From positions 2,338,001-2,402,000 of the forward strand of contig NC_059415.1 in assembly GCF_905220565.1 (NCBI RefSeq): a stretch of DNA of 64,000 nt, written 5' to 3'. Every line of letters starts with the position of its first letter. Within the stretch, counting starts at the first letter, position 1. This DNA comes from Melitaea cinxia. Taxonomy: Eukaryota > Arthropoda > Insecta > Lepidoptera > Nymphalidae. Below, in pieces: positions 1 to 13,600 of the stretch. The notes beneath the pieces were generated by a model that did not search any database, was not told where the DNA came from, and was given only the letters and a program-made list of their open reading frames with translations. The position numbers and the translations under genes were made by a program.

Positions 1-510
1 ACTGCGCCAGATAAGATTCGGGAGCGCGTGTGGGCTTACTTAAATAATAACTGTTGAACTTAAAAGTTATTGAAACTGGCAGATGACCGAATACTAAGAG
101 TTACGTCTTATGAAAGTTAAGAAATATAAGAGAAATTAAAAAAAAATGGTTCATTATGAGAAATGAATTTGAATAGATTAGATACTAGAATTTTCCATGG
201 TATACTCGCTCGTAAGCCTCATTTCACCTCACACACATATAGTTAGACTGAGGTTATGATGGTACTGACACGTATAATTAGTTACTTGTGTAAAAGAGTC
301 CCTAAATAAAATAAATAAAAGATAATAATAATGGCTTCGAGTTCACAATAGGCTTTTTTCAAATCAACATTTGTTCAACAAAAAGGTTTGAAAAAAAAAA
401 AATTGTAAAGATACAAAAATGTCATTTTTCTTAGAACCCAAAGGATCGGAAGGAGTACCGCAGATGGAAAATACTTCACATATGTTACGTAAATATTTTG
501 TTCAGCTTTT
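1..510. other. lig intron or upstream region, nothing recognised
   Basis: AT-rich; I see no exon, RNA gene or clear repeat end. By position it lies in the lig intron upstream of exon w1. Confidence 0.4.
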
Positions 511-885
511 AACCGACTTCAAAAAATGAGAGGTTCTCAATTCGACTGTATTTTTTATCTGTGTTACCTCAGAACTTTTTACTGGTTGGACCGATTTCGA
601 TGATTATTTTTTTTAATCAAGATCTGATGATTATTTTTTAAGGTTATATCTAATAATGCGTATTTACTTGACTATTTTTTCGTCGACGACGTTGCACATA
701 TTAAAACCGCATAATATTTTACTGGGTGTACCGATTTTGATGATACTTTTTTTAATCGAAAGCAGATGCTTGTTATGTGTGGTGTGGAGTAATCTTTAAA
801 AACGCGTATTTACTCGTCTTCCTTCGTTGTATTACTTGTCGATGTAATTGAAGTCGTTTTTTTTTTCGTTTGCAAGAAAACACAA
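511..885. mobile_element. non-autonomous element with ACCGACTTCAA ends
   Basis: Starts AACCGACTTCAAAAAATGAG and ends near AATTGAAGTCG followed by a T tract, so the ends are inverted. Internal words (tttttactggttggaccgat) recur in the copies at 14744-15205 and 63909-64000. The autonomous relative cannot be told from this sequence. Confidence 0.6.
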
Positions 886-1658
886 TTAAGTAACAAAATA
901 AATAAAATTACGCATTTTTATTGCTATTGAAAGACATATTAAGAGTTTTTAAATACATTATCACTTTAATTACTTTATTAGAAACATGTATAGAATTAAA
1001 AATTAAATATAATACAATAGTAATTCATATTTTTAGTATTTATAGGCGCTATGTTCCTATTGGTAAAATTATTTGAAAAATCTTTCAGTTATTTTAGGTT
1101 TAATCAAATAAAATAATACCTAAATAACAAAAATACGTTGCATAGTTGGATAAAAATTAAGCTTATTTAACAGAAAGAATGATGTAGAGCAGTGGTATTT
1201 TGTATGTTTAGAATTAGCCTTGATATACATATTACGATATTTAGACAGGAAAGAAGTGCTTGAAATTTAGGAAATAAATTGTTACAAGTTTTCGTACCTC
1301 TTAGTAATACAGGAAGTCGAACTCACGCACATGTTTTTGTTCTTTTATTCATTGAATCATTTCAAATGTTATTAACGACTAGAAGGATTTTGTTTTTCAT
1401 TTATATTTGAATTTACTTTTTTAGAAACCTTGCCTAGACAATAATCGAAACAACGTAACGCGCGTACATACATTTTGGCAATAAAATTTTACTAGTTGTC
1501 GCCTTGTCGCCCAGAGGTCGAAATTCGACCATTATTAAAAATTTAATTTAAAGAAAACCAAAAAATTGTGAAAATAAAGAACCTTTTTGTTAAAATTTTT
1601 CAATTTGACTACAGACTTATAATCAACAAAAGCGTTTATAATATGCGTGTGTGTGTTA
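886..1658. other. AT-rich sequence, nothing recognised
   Basis: No splice-flanked exon and no repeat shared with the rest of the window. Confidence 0.4.
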
Positions 1659-1666
1659 AATACATG

Positions 1667-2365
1667 CAGTGGCGTAGCTATCATAGGGCCAGGTGGTGCA
1701 GTGCACCAGGGCCCCGGAGCTCAGGGGGCCCTCTAACCTCAGCTTTGAAAAAAAAATAATAAAAAAAAATAAATTAAAAAAAAAAATCTTGTGAGCAGGC
1801 TCGAGCCTCGAGTCAAGATTTTTTTTATTTTTTTTTTTCAAATCAACATCACCAATTATAGAACTCCTTATTCAACATTTTCAACACATGCGCCAAGCGT
1901 CCTCGATAAGCATGTGCTGTTTGTTATCGTTATTTCAGTTATTTGGTAGTTTGGATGAGTACGCCCGTAGCACATTGGATCAGCGATAAGCTCACATGCT
2001 TGACGGTCGTGAGATCAATTCGCCAATTCCACCCATCAACTTTTTAGGGAAGTTTTCATTCGCTCTTGCCTTGCATCAGTTCTCATTTATGATATTTGTG
2101 GCGATGTTTTGATATGATATTCTATATTGTCATGTGCGTCGTTGTTTATTTATTCCCTTTTTCTTCTATTAAACACATGGATATTCTAATAGAGACGGGG
2201 TATGGATTTAGCCTACTAGGGATAAGTTCAACTCACTGCTTCCTATTCTTATTCCTATCAATAATTTTAAAGGCCAATACAAGTTCAAACAACGCGGAAA
2301 GAGGGGAGGAGGGCCCGATTCTTTCCCTATGCACCAGGGCCCTTGTCCCCCTAGCTACGCCACTG
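1667..2365. mobile_element. hAT-type non-autonomous element with 8-bp target duplication
   Basis: Ends are CAGTGGCGTAGCTA at 1667 and its inverted form TAGCTACGCCACTG ending at 2365. Both flanks carry AATACATG (1659-1666 and 2366-2373), a perfect 8-bp target-site duplication as made by hAT transposases. No transposase frame is inside 699 bp. Confidence 0.85.
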
Positions 2366-2373
2366 AATACATG

Positions 2374-3718
2374 GTAGTGTGTGTAATGTTTTTTTTTTTA
2401 TTGATTTAATATATTTTTATGCATAGTTAAAAAAAATATTTGCATTTTGCACATATTTTTTGCACTCCTCTATATAAACTATAAGTGTACGAAATTTCAT
2501 ACTCGTCCCTCCGCGCAATTTTCGTATAAAGGGGTACAAAGTTTTTGCTTCACTATATAGATTTATACGGATATAGAAAATAAAATTTATTTGACTACGT
2601 AATTCTGAAACCATAGAATGGTACTTAACCGTTTTTATGTTATTTTAAAATACGAAAAATACACAAGCACGTGAACAAATGTGTTATACACGTTTGTATG
2701 TGTGAATGACAAAGATTCATTCTGTATGACCAATGTAAATTATTTTACCAGTAAGTGTCATATGGAAGTTTTAGTGTATTTTAGGTAAATTCATTGACAT
2801 ACTGAATGGTTGTTTATATACGAGATATTTTTAACTGAAAGGCATGTAATTAATTTCCTTTCTAGCGTTTGTATGGATCATATTAATGTATAATAAGGAG
2901 CAAAAGGATATACGATGTTTTTTTTGTTTAATTTAGAAATGCTTTACGTTTTTTTTTAACTGAAGCAGCTATAGTTTAGTTTAGTCATAATTTTTTGTTT
3001 ACATTCAATCATATTACCGATAAATGAAGTAATATTTATATTTATTACCCATATCAGTGCATTTTTAATACGAAATCTGTTAAGGAAGCAGTCATTAAAG
3101 ATAATAGCAACATGATATGAACGGCTGATAATGAGTTATATAAAAAAAAAACCCAAAGTAAACAATACTTTGTGTTTACGGGAAAGAAATTTTCAAATTG
3201 AATCTTCTTAAGTTTTAATAAATAAATAAAAATTAGTTTCTGAAGTAGGTTTTTGAAACGTAGTTTTTTTTTTTCATTTTATTTTTTTTTAAAAGGAAAA
3301 ATTATTTAAAATATTTCTTAGGCCTACAACAATTTTTGCATCAAAATCGTAACCAATGTGAACATAATAGATATTTAAGAAAACTTAAAAGGGACCTTTA
3401 TGAGAGTAATAAAAGACAAACATGTTATTATTATTTTTTGTTTTTTGCCTTTCTATATTTGTTACCAAACTGTGAAAATCTGCTGCATGTGATACGGTTT
3501 TTTATGTCATTGTTTTGGAGATCTAACATGAATCTACCAAAAATGATTTAACAAATTTGTTAATATAAAAAGACATGTTCAATCCTTCAATCATCAAAAC
3601 AGGATTTAAGCAGTATATTTTTAAGATACCCATATAGAACAATTTATATTTAAAATCTTATAAATATTAGAAACATTCATAGATAAGGGTATAAAGTAAT
3701 GAAACAAATTGGTCACAG
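2374..3718. other. AT-rich intron before lig exon w1
   Basis: Poly-T tracts only; open frames here are short and have no codon bias. Confidence 0.4.
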
Positions 3719-3841
3719 GTAACCGAACTAATGGACATGACGCGTCGCACGGAGGAGGAGGTGTGTTCGGCGCTGCACGACACCAACAACGACATGGCGG
3801 CCGCCTGCAACCTGCTGTTCGAGGAGAGCCAGCGGATACAG
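3719..3841 (+). CDS. lig: lig exon w1: UBA-like domain
   Basis: Phase 0 in and out, 41 codons. Acceptor ggtcacag, donor gtgcgt. The translation contains RTEEEVCSALHDTNNDM followed by AACNLLFE, the helix pattern of the N-terminal UBA domain of UBAP2-type proteins. No start codon is apparent upstream in the window, so the amino terminus lies on at least one earlier exon. Confidence 0.9.
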
Positions 3842-4594
3842 GTGCGTGGTGCTGACCTGCAGTGGCCAGTATTGACCTGTAGTGTACAGGAGTGTACTGA
3901 TATGTAGCATACAGAGTAGCTTACGGCATATACATCAGTGATTCTTAACATTTTGCTGGTAAGGGACACATGACAAAAGGCTTGTTTTGCCAGGTGCCAC
4001 CAACTGTTTCAGACTAATATTTAGACTACTTTGTTATTTAGTGTAACTATAAAGAATTTCATAGAAGTGAGTAGGTAATTGACGATGTTTGCCTTTACTA
4101 TTGAAATAAGAACACAATTGAAAATAAGAATTGAACAAATGAAAAATGTTTGTATCCTCCAACTGGGGCAGTTGAGTGTGTGGCGACTTCTTTGTTTTGA
4201 GATATTTATCATTAACGCGCCTAAGTCGCTCTGTTGATACATAACAAATACAATTATAATAATTATATTACAATTTATAAGAACATTGAAAAGGTTTCAT
4301 CAAATACTTTTTTACATCTTTAACACAACACATTATTTAATGCGTATATTCTTAAATATCACGATATGTGTGGAATAATTTTATTAAAAAATAGCTAAAA
4401 AATAAATAGCTATTGAGTTTGTTTTACATACATTAAAACAAGATGAGGTGGTATATATAGTATCTCACAAACAGAATTTTTAAGATTGGTGTCTCGAATT
4501 TTATGCTTTACTTGATGAGACTTATTTGTAGGCAAAAATTTTATGCTATCGTGAATACTTTTTAATTTCCAAAAATCCTCAAATCGACCTTAAA

Positions 4595-4641
<47 letters not shown>

Positions 4642-7600
4642 AAAAAGTAAAATATATATAACTGAGTGCCTAGTGCGACTTTTGTTTAATCCGTCTTGCA
4701 ATAACGGGCGTAAACTTTAACTTCATTTTGTATGGGCGATTCGGGATGTCAACCTAGTTCTCGCGTTTACCGCTAGATGCTGCACTGCTTAAATTCCCAT
4801 ACAAAATAATCTTCACGTATAAACGCGTTTCTGTCATGTTTCTGTTAATAAAACTTGCACTAGACACTCTGTACGACATTTTTATGTCACGTTTCTCACA
4901 ATGATAACGCGCACAGGGAGAATGGCAGACTAGTGAAAAAAAGAAAAAGAAGCCGTCGGCCGCCGCCGGCAACGGCGACGTGGAGGCGCCGCGCGACGCG
5001 CCGCGCAGCCGCTCCGGCCCGCGCTCGCGTGAGTACTCGCGCCACCGTACCGGGGCCGCAGGCGGGCTGACTGATCAGTACTGTAGCGGGGTGCCGCAGG
5101 CGGGCGGGGGGCTGACTGATCAGTACTGCAGCGGGGTGCCGCAGGCGGGCGGGGGGCTGACTGATCAGTACTGTAGCGGGGTGCCGCAGGCAGGCGGGGG
5201 GCTGACTGATCAGTACTATAATCTTTGAGCTAATTTTGACAATGTTTAATATGAGACACAAGAATTAACACTCAGTCGAGGCGACTGACTGATCAGTACT
5301 ATAATCTTTTAGCTAACTTTGAAAATATTTATTATTGAGACACAAGAGTTAATTTAATATATTCTTTATTGCACTTTAAAAAATTAAAAAATAAAAATCA
5401 TATTTACAAAGAAAGTTGGCAAGGGCGAACTTATCTCTAGAAGAGATCTCTACTAGTGTACCCATGGTGGTGAGAATTGCTGTTATCGTGGGGCACAGAA
5501 GTGCAAGAGTGATTAATAATTATGATTATAAATCTATAAACTTGTTCAGAATTAATAATATAAAATACATGTATACTTGACTACATACACATTTAATATG
5601 TGCTCTCAGGTTGGTTTTCATAATCTCGAGTTATTTAATGTCTGTAAAAATCATTATTATGTATCAAAAACTGGCAATTTTGTTGTGTGTCAAAGTTATA
5701 ACCCCTTTATGGGTAACTTTGACACAGATGAGATTTAAAGATAGTAGCAAAATTTTCGAGTTATCTAAAAAAGCTTATCACTGAAAAAAATACAAAAAAT
5801 GTGCACGGAACTTTTAGCAGTTTTTGACATTAACTTCATTTGACAGCTTCTTTTTTTCGGAGAGTTCATTTAAGAAGTTTGTTAAACAAATTTTATAAAT
5901 TTAATTTTACGCACTAAATGTGGACCACGTAAAAAATAAAAAATAATTTTGCGTTTTGACTGTCAAAAGTTACCCCTGCAAGTTACCCCGAGTGACAGTA
6001 CTAGAATGAAGAGTTTTCCTAAACTCACACTTCAGTTAAAAGTATTAAAGGTTTAGTTTCTCATTGGTGAATAATTATGTAAGAAGTTCTTGTTCTATGT
6101 TATATTCTAGCAGTGATTTTTATTTTTTAAATAATTTATGAATTAGACAATCTGTGCATTGTGTGTAAAACTGCTCTAATTTCGATCACTGCACTGGCTT
6201 TTGCACTGTTGGTCGATCGCCGCTCATGACAAACATTTGAATCGGCCATACAGATGTTCATCGTGGTCTGAGCGTTTTTTGCTTGTGTATTGTGTGTTTC
6301 CGAACCATAAACAGGAGAAAAACGCACTGGGCCGTTGAGTGTAAAGCGTTTATTAAGTATATACTAGCTGACCGGCCGAACTTATTTTCTTCTTTAATTT
6401 TCTTTTGTATAAATCTTGATTGGTGTTTCATTTTGGAGCAGACGTTCGGAAGATTTCAGAGGTTCAGTTGAAATATATTTTTTTTGACACCATTCCAGGT
6501 CGCGGCGAGGGCGAGGGCGGCGCGGTGCGGGGGCGGGGCTCCGGTCGCGGGCGAGGCGGAGCGCGCGGGGGGCGGGGCGCGGGGCGGGGCGCGCGGCGCG
6601 GCGGCACGTCCCGCCCGCACGCGCCGCGGAACGACGCCGACTGGCCGCACGCTCCCGACACCGGTGAGTATAATAATACTGAATTGTTTTTTTTTAATTG
6701 AAGCTGATGTGCTTAGGAAATACGGCGTAAACTTTTTATTTTTCTGTACTACCTTTTTTTTTTTAATTAGTGCAAAGATGTTTAGGGGGTGTCCATAAAT
6801 TACGTGAAGTGTTTTTTTAAATTTTCTGTCCCCCCCTGGTAAGATGTCGTGAGATTTTATTCAACCCCCTCCCCCATCCCCCAATCTCACGTGAGATTTT
6901 TCATAATGTGGGTTTCTTACGTAAACGCGTTGGATTGTTATTGAAATTATTTTCTTCCGAACGAATTACTGAATGATCTTAATCGTATTACGATTACGCT
7001 TAAGATTAAATCTTAAGCATGTACAATCTGGATTAAATGGACCAAAATTGTTTAATTTTTTTTTTGCTTCAATCGGAAAAAAAATTGCGTGTTGTTATCT
7101 TCTCTCCAACGTAAGATTACATGAGATTTGACTCGACCCCCTCCCCCCCTTTAATATCTCACGTATTTTATGAACGCCCCCTTTAATATTAAGAAAAAAA
7201 AAAGGTAATTTTTTTATATCTTTCAGAAATAGTCGTGATCTGTTTTCTTGTAACTAACAACAATTTCACTATCTATTTTAAGATAATTTACTTGAAAAAG
7301 ATTTTTTTAATTTTAGTAAAAGCATGTAGAAGTACAACATGCTATCTCAATTTTACAAAACCTGAATTACAAGTAGTGAGAAGTTATAACAAACTAAGTT
7401 AATTAAGATGATTTATGTTTTTGCAGGTGGTAACATTGACTCATTTCCTGCAACAGAAGACTGGGACAACGAGGAGTGGTCTGGCTCTCTTTCAGACACT
7501 AAGGTTATTGATAATAATTCATCAGTTTTCATCAGACTCATAACAAAATTCAGTTAAAATGAGACAATGTTTTGATAAAATTAACTAATTATTATTAATC

Positions 7601-10600
7601 GAAGGTTGCTTTGTATGTGTCGCACTCTGATTAAAAGTAATCCTAAGAGCAAAGAACCGCAAACACTTTATTTAATACGTGTTTTATAATTTTTCAGGTG
7701 TTCACACCGAGCGTAAACGCTCAAACCTCTGGGACTGACGTGGACGGCTCGCCTCCTCAAACTGCACCGGTGAGACACATGCACATGCACATGCACATTA
7801 GATATTGTATCCTAAAATGTCTATACAATTAGAGAAATAATAAGAACGGTAGAATATTGTGTTCCATTACATATATCATCTATATCTGAGAACAACTCGT
7901 TTCCGAATTAGTAGTATAACTAACAGTTCTAGTCATATTTGAATTATATATAGTATTATTACAACAATCATTTACTCAAACAACTAAAAAAAAAAAAAAA
8001 AAACTATAAATACACAGTTAGCTAATAACCAATATATCATATCAATTTGTTTGCAGGAGGATTGGGATTGTTCACCTGAGACGAACGGTCCGAGGGAAGG
8101 CCACATCCCAACATACACTTATCACAACACACAACAACACATACCGGTGAGTTATCGTTTATAAAACTGATTTACAAAAAAAGTTTGCTTATGCATAAAC
8201 TTTTTTTTTTTTTTATCTCAACCGAATTTTAAATCTATAATCTATAATCTATAATCTATAATAATAATATATATAAAAGCGAAAGGTCACTCACTCATCA
8301 CGAAATCTCCGAAACTATAACACCTACAAACTTGAAATTTGGCAGGTAAGCTCCTTATAGGACGTAGACATCCGCTAAGAACGGATTTTACGAAACTCGA
8401 CCCCTACGGGGGTAAAACGGGGGTTGGAAGTTTGTATGAAAGTCCTATGTTTTTGAAGTAAGAGACTTGAAATTTAAAATGTAAGCTCTATAGATGGTGA
8501 AAAGGTGTCCAGATAATGTATCTTTAGAAATCAACCCCTTTTTGGGGTTAAAAAGGGGGATAGTAGGTTGGCTCATTGATCACGAAATCTCCGAAACTAT
8601 AACAGTTACAAAGTTGAAAATTGGCAGAAAGGCTCCGTATAGGGCGTAGACATCCGCTAAAAACGAATTTCACAAAATTCGACCCTTAAGGGGGTAAAAC
8701 GGGGGTTGGAAGTTTGTGTGAAAGTCCCGTGTTTTTGAACAAAGAGACTTGAAATTTAAAATGTATACCTTATAGATGATGAGAAGGTGTCCAAATAATG
8801 AATCTTTAGAAATCAACTCCTTTTTGGGGTTAAAACGGGGGATGGTAGGTTTACTCACTCATCACGAAATCTCCGAAACTATAACAGCTACAAACTTGAA
8901 ATTTGGCAGATAGGCTCCTTATAGGGCGTAGACATTCGCTAAGAACGGGTTTTACAAAACTCGACCCCTAAGGGGGTAAAACGGGGGTTGGAAGTTTGTA
9001 TGAAAGTCCTATGTTTTTGAAGTAAGAGACTTGAAATTTAAAATTTATGCGCTATAAATGGTGAGAAGGTGTCCAAATAATGTTTCTTTAGAAAGCAACT
9101 CCCTTTTGGGGTTAAAACGGGGGATGGTAGATTGACTCACTCATCACGAAATCTCCGAAACTATGACAGCTACAAACTTGAAATTTGGTAGGTAGGTTCC
9201 TTATAGGGCTTAGACATCCGCTAAGAACCGATTTTACGAAAATCGACCCGTAAGGGTATAAAGCGGGGGTCGGAAGTTTGTATGAAAGTCCTATGTTTTT
9301 GAAGTAAATGACTTGAAATATAAAATGTATATACGTATATATAGATGGTGAGGAGGTGTCCAAATAATGCATGGTAATCTATATATATATATAAAAGAAA
9401 GGTCACTGACTAACTCATCATGAAACTCAAAAAACGCTGGAGGGTCCATCCATCCAGCATGAACCCTCCAGCCATTATAGTTCGTAGACGTCCGCTAAGA
9501 ACGGATTTTGCGATATTCCACCGCTAAGGGCTTAATTGGGGTTAACATATTTATATGAAACATATACAGCAGCTATAAGTTCGCCTGATAGGTTATTTAT
9601 ACTGTAGCCTGAAAATAAAGCTAAGAATGTGGTGTATAGAGAGGTTTTATAAAAACAGCTTTTAAATTACACTAAATTGCGCCTTTTAAAAAATTACTCA
9701 GAGTGATAAGCATTTTAAGTGACTGAAATAAAAAAAAATTTGCGTTAAACATCTTAATAGAAACGCATATCTTCATAACCACGCGGACATAGTCGCGTGT
9801 AACAGTTAGTGTATTATAAAACAAAGTCCCCAAAAGTGTATGTGATCGATTCCGTCAAAATCTACTGAACGGATTTTCATGCGATTTCACGAATGGAGAG
9901 AGGGCTTCAAGAGGAAGGTTTACGGAACGGCTAAGCCGATTCTGATGAGAGTTTCACTGGGAGTTTGCCGGGAAAACTTTGTGACACACTAATTTCAACG
10001 CGGGCGAAGCCGCGGGCACAGCTAGTTATGAAATATATATATTTATTTATTTATTATAAAACCCAAAAATATCCAATATCTAATGTAGTATGGATGTTGG
10101 TAATATGTTTAGTAGAATACCCAAATTAGCGTGTATAAAACATCCAAAAATCTTGTATCAAGATTTTTGTAGCTTGTAAATTTTTGGATCTATTATAGAT
10201 ATTTATTTGCTTATTTTATGTTATCTTACTATAACTTGGATCAGTCCTAGGGAAGTAACTCGCCGTTACAGTAGATCACAGCTACATAATCCTACCTTCA
10301 AGCAGTGTCGTGTTTCTGTCGTGAGTGAGGTAGCCAGAGCTCCTTTCGGCATTTCGATTGCAATGCCCTTGGCGTTGATGACATCCATAGGCTACGGTAT
10401 CCGCATAACATCAGGCGGACCATACTCTTGTTAGCCAACTAACGTAAAAAAGAAATTAAAAAGATAACATTTCAATTGTGAGTGGAGTGTATTTTTTTAA
10501 ATTTTTTGCTATGCTGGTAATACCAAAAAACTTTTTAATTCTTAAATATTTAATTTTTTTTATCAAAATATATATTTATATCTCCAGCCGTTGAATGCAA

Positions 10601-13600
10601 ACAGCGCGCCGCCGCCTAAGAGCGAGCCAGAAAACTACCACGCGCCACACCATCAGGTAACATATTATTAATTTATTAGTTTAATAAATAATAATAAATC
10701 TTACAACATTTACACACAATCGTCATATACATTATAGGTTGTTACCTACCTGCTGATATAGCTAATTTTTTTTTATAAATATGTATGAAAATACATATAT
10801 AAATACAAATATTACCTCCCAGATTCAGGCGGGAATCGAATCCACAACCTGCGGAGCAGAAAGTAGGAGCCACTACAAACTGCGCCATGGGCTAGTCAAT
10901 TAGTTTATTTAGTTAAATCAGAAAATTCAAACAAAATTCTATGATCTATAAAATCATCTTTAAATTTTTTTATTTTTTTATTTTTCATTCTTAGTCATCT
11001 TTAGTCTTTAGGTTAGTCCTCAGTGACATTATAATTTCTTGAAAGAAATCATTATCTCAAAATTCTATTCTTCAAAACATCACGCAATTTGTAAATGAAA
11101 CTCAATCAGTTACAGGACAAGCAAGTTTTACCATAGCTTAATTAATTTACCCTTGTAAGTAAAGACCTTCAACTTACACATGATTAAAATCCCATTTTTC
11201 TTGTTGTCCCATCACTTGTTTACTGAGGTAAATTCACTAGACGTTTTAGACAAGAATGTTGCATCTCTTACGACTACTTACTACGAATATAACCCCCGGG
11301 CTCTGGCCTTTTAAGCCTATGTGTTAATTGTGTGTGTGTGTTGCAGCCGATGGGGATGTCAGGGTCTTTGAGTGCGGCGCAATCGCAGTATCTTTCGCAA
11401 TTAACGCAACAAGCACAGCGGCACGACGCCAGTGAGTATTCCGTCCTATTAAATTTTTATTTGAGTATGGAATATATAGTTTCAGCACTTTCAGCCTGTA
11501 ATATCCCGCTGATCAGTATAGGCCTCTTTCCCCATGTAGGAGAAGGATCAGAACTTAACTCTTTCAGTCTTGGTGGTTTGTGTCACTAACCACCTCTTTC
11601 GGAATTTTTAAATTAAAATCAATGCTATCTAGCGACAATCTGTTGAACTATTATAAAAGTTTGAACCACGATTGACAAGATGTGACCGATTGACAGTATA
11701 TTGAATTAATGACAGTTCATTTGTGTTAAATTGAATATTGCGTCAGCCTACTTTTGTTCGCGTGTATAATAAAAATAACTGTAAAAAAGGTAAGTAAGCT
11801 TTTTTCTTTAATGTTTTTTATTCAATGTATTCGCATGTATTTATTTTATACGTGTTATCATCAAAGTACTATTACTTTTGTGATTTCGTTGTGTTTTCAC
11901 AACGAAAATTCAGTGGTTAGTAAACTAACCACCGTGACTGTTGATGATTTATGGTCATAATCTACACGAAACTTATGCATGTGTTTTTTTCGAATTTATT
12001 ACAGTATGCCGCGTCAGCTAAACGATAGAGAAATCGCCGAATACTTGTTGGAAGACATTCCTTCAGGTAGCGAAAGTATTTGCAGCGACGAGGATGACGA
12101 AGAAGATACAGAAGGTCAGCCAAATCCACTGGTGTTAGGCGATTTGATTGAAGAAGTTCGAGTAACCGATTATGACGACTTCGATTGCGATGATGATCTC
12201 CTTTTGTCTAGCTTAGCACGCCGGAATCCTGATTCTACAGAACCTAACACCGTAGATTCAAACAGACCGACTACAAAAGCTCCAAAATGGAAGAAGAATT
12301 ATAGGATGGACATACCCGGTGAGTTTTCTGAAAGTGTAGGAATAGCCGATCATATTCTTAGCATGGAGAATGTTACACCTCTCTGGCTGTTTCGCCTTTT
12401 TTGGACAGAGCATTTACAAGATGTTTTATGTTTTCAAACTAACCTTTACGCTACTCAATCCGGAAAACCTTATACATCCACCACAACAGAAGAACTTGAT
12501 GTTTTCATTGCTTTGAATTTGGTGATGGGTATAAAAAAATCGCCGAGCTACCGAGATTACTGGTCTTCAGCACCTGATTTGCATATCTGCTCATAGCTGT
12601 CATCTATGTTTCGAAGTTTATGAGCTTCAATAGATTCAGTTGGCTTTTGAATTACTTGCACGTAAATGACAATAGTGTAATGCCCAATAGAAATTTCCCA
12701 GATTTTGACAAACTTTATAAAATTAGACCTCTACTCAATATTCTACTATCTAATTTTCAAAAAAACTACAAGCCATCAGAAAGAATTGCGATTGATGAAA
12801 GCATGATCAAATTCAAAGGCAGAAACTATTTGAGACAATACATGCCAAAAAAACCGACTAAACGAGGGTACAAGGTTTGGATGATGTGTGCACAGTCAGG
12901 TTATTGCCTAGATTTTGATATTTACACAGGCAAGCATGGTACTAACGTTGAAACTGACTTAGGTGGTAAAGTTGTCAGAAATTTTTGCAAAAATTTAAAA
13001 GACAAAAATTATAAAGTCTATTTTGACAATTATTTCAACAGTTACCCTTTACAAGTAAAATTACAACAGGACAAAATTTTCGCCTGTGGAACGGTTAATT
13101 CAAACAGAAAGTTTTTGCCAACCCTAAAAGAAGACAAGCATTTACGTAGAGGGGAACATGATTACCGGAGCAGTGATACAAAAGTAAGTTTAGTGAAATG
13201 GAAAGACAAGAGATCCGTATTTATTTTGTCAAACTATCATGATCCCAAAAACGTCGGAAAAGTTAACCGCAGAGAGCGCGATGGTACCATTGTTGAAGTC
13301 TCTTGTCCTGAAGCCATGAAAGACTACAACGCGAATATGAATTTTGTCGACAAATTCGATCAACTAAAAAGTAGTTATGCTATTGACAGAAAATCTCATA
13401 AGTGGTGGCATAGGATTTTTTTTCATTTCCTCGATTGCTGTGTTGTCAATGCCTTTTTAATTTATAAAGAACTGCAGTCTTCTTCACGTCCGGACCTAAG
13501 CACATTGACTTTGAAAGAGTTTAGACGAAGCGTATAGCAGGGTCTATTAGCGCCAGCATATGTCAAAGACAAACGAAAGCCCGACTCAGTAAACAGCAAC

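Noticed and set aside
4896..5261. Reverse-strand 121-codon frame with repeats LISQPPARLRHPA
   Set aside because: Antisense of exon w2 and the 45-bp array; no splice or domain support.
12596..12620. An intron joining the two piggyBac frames
   Set aside because: Too short and without usable GT-AG; a frameshift is simpler.
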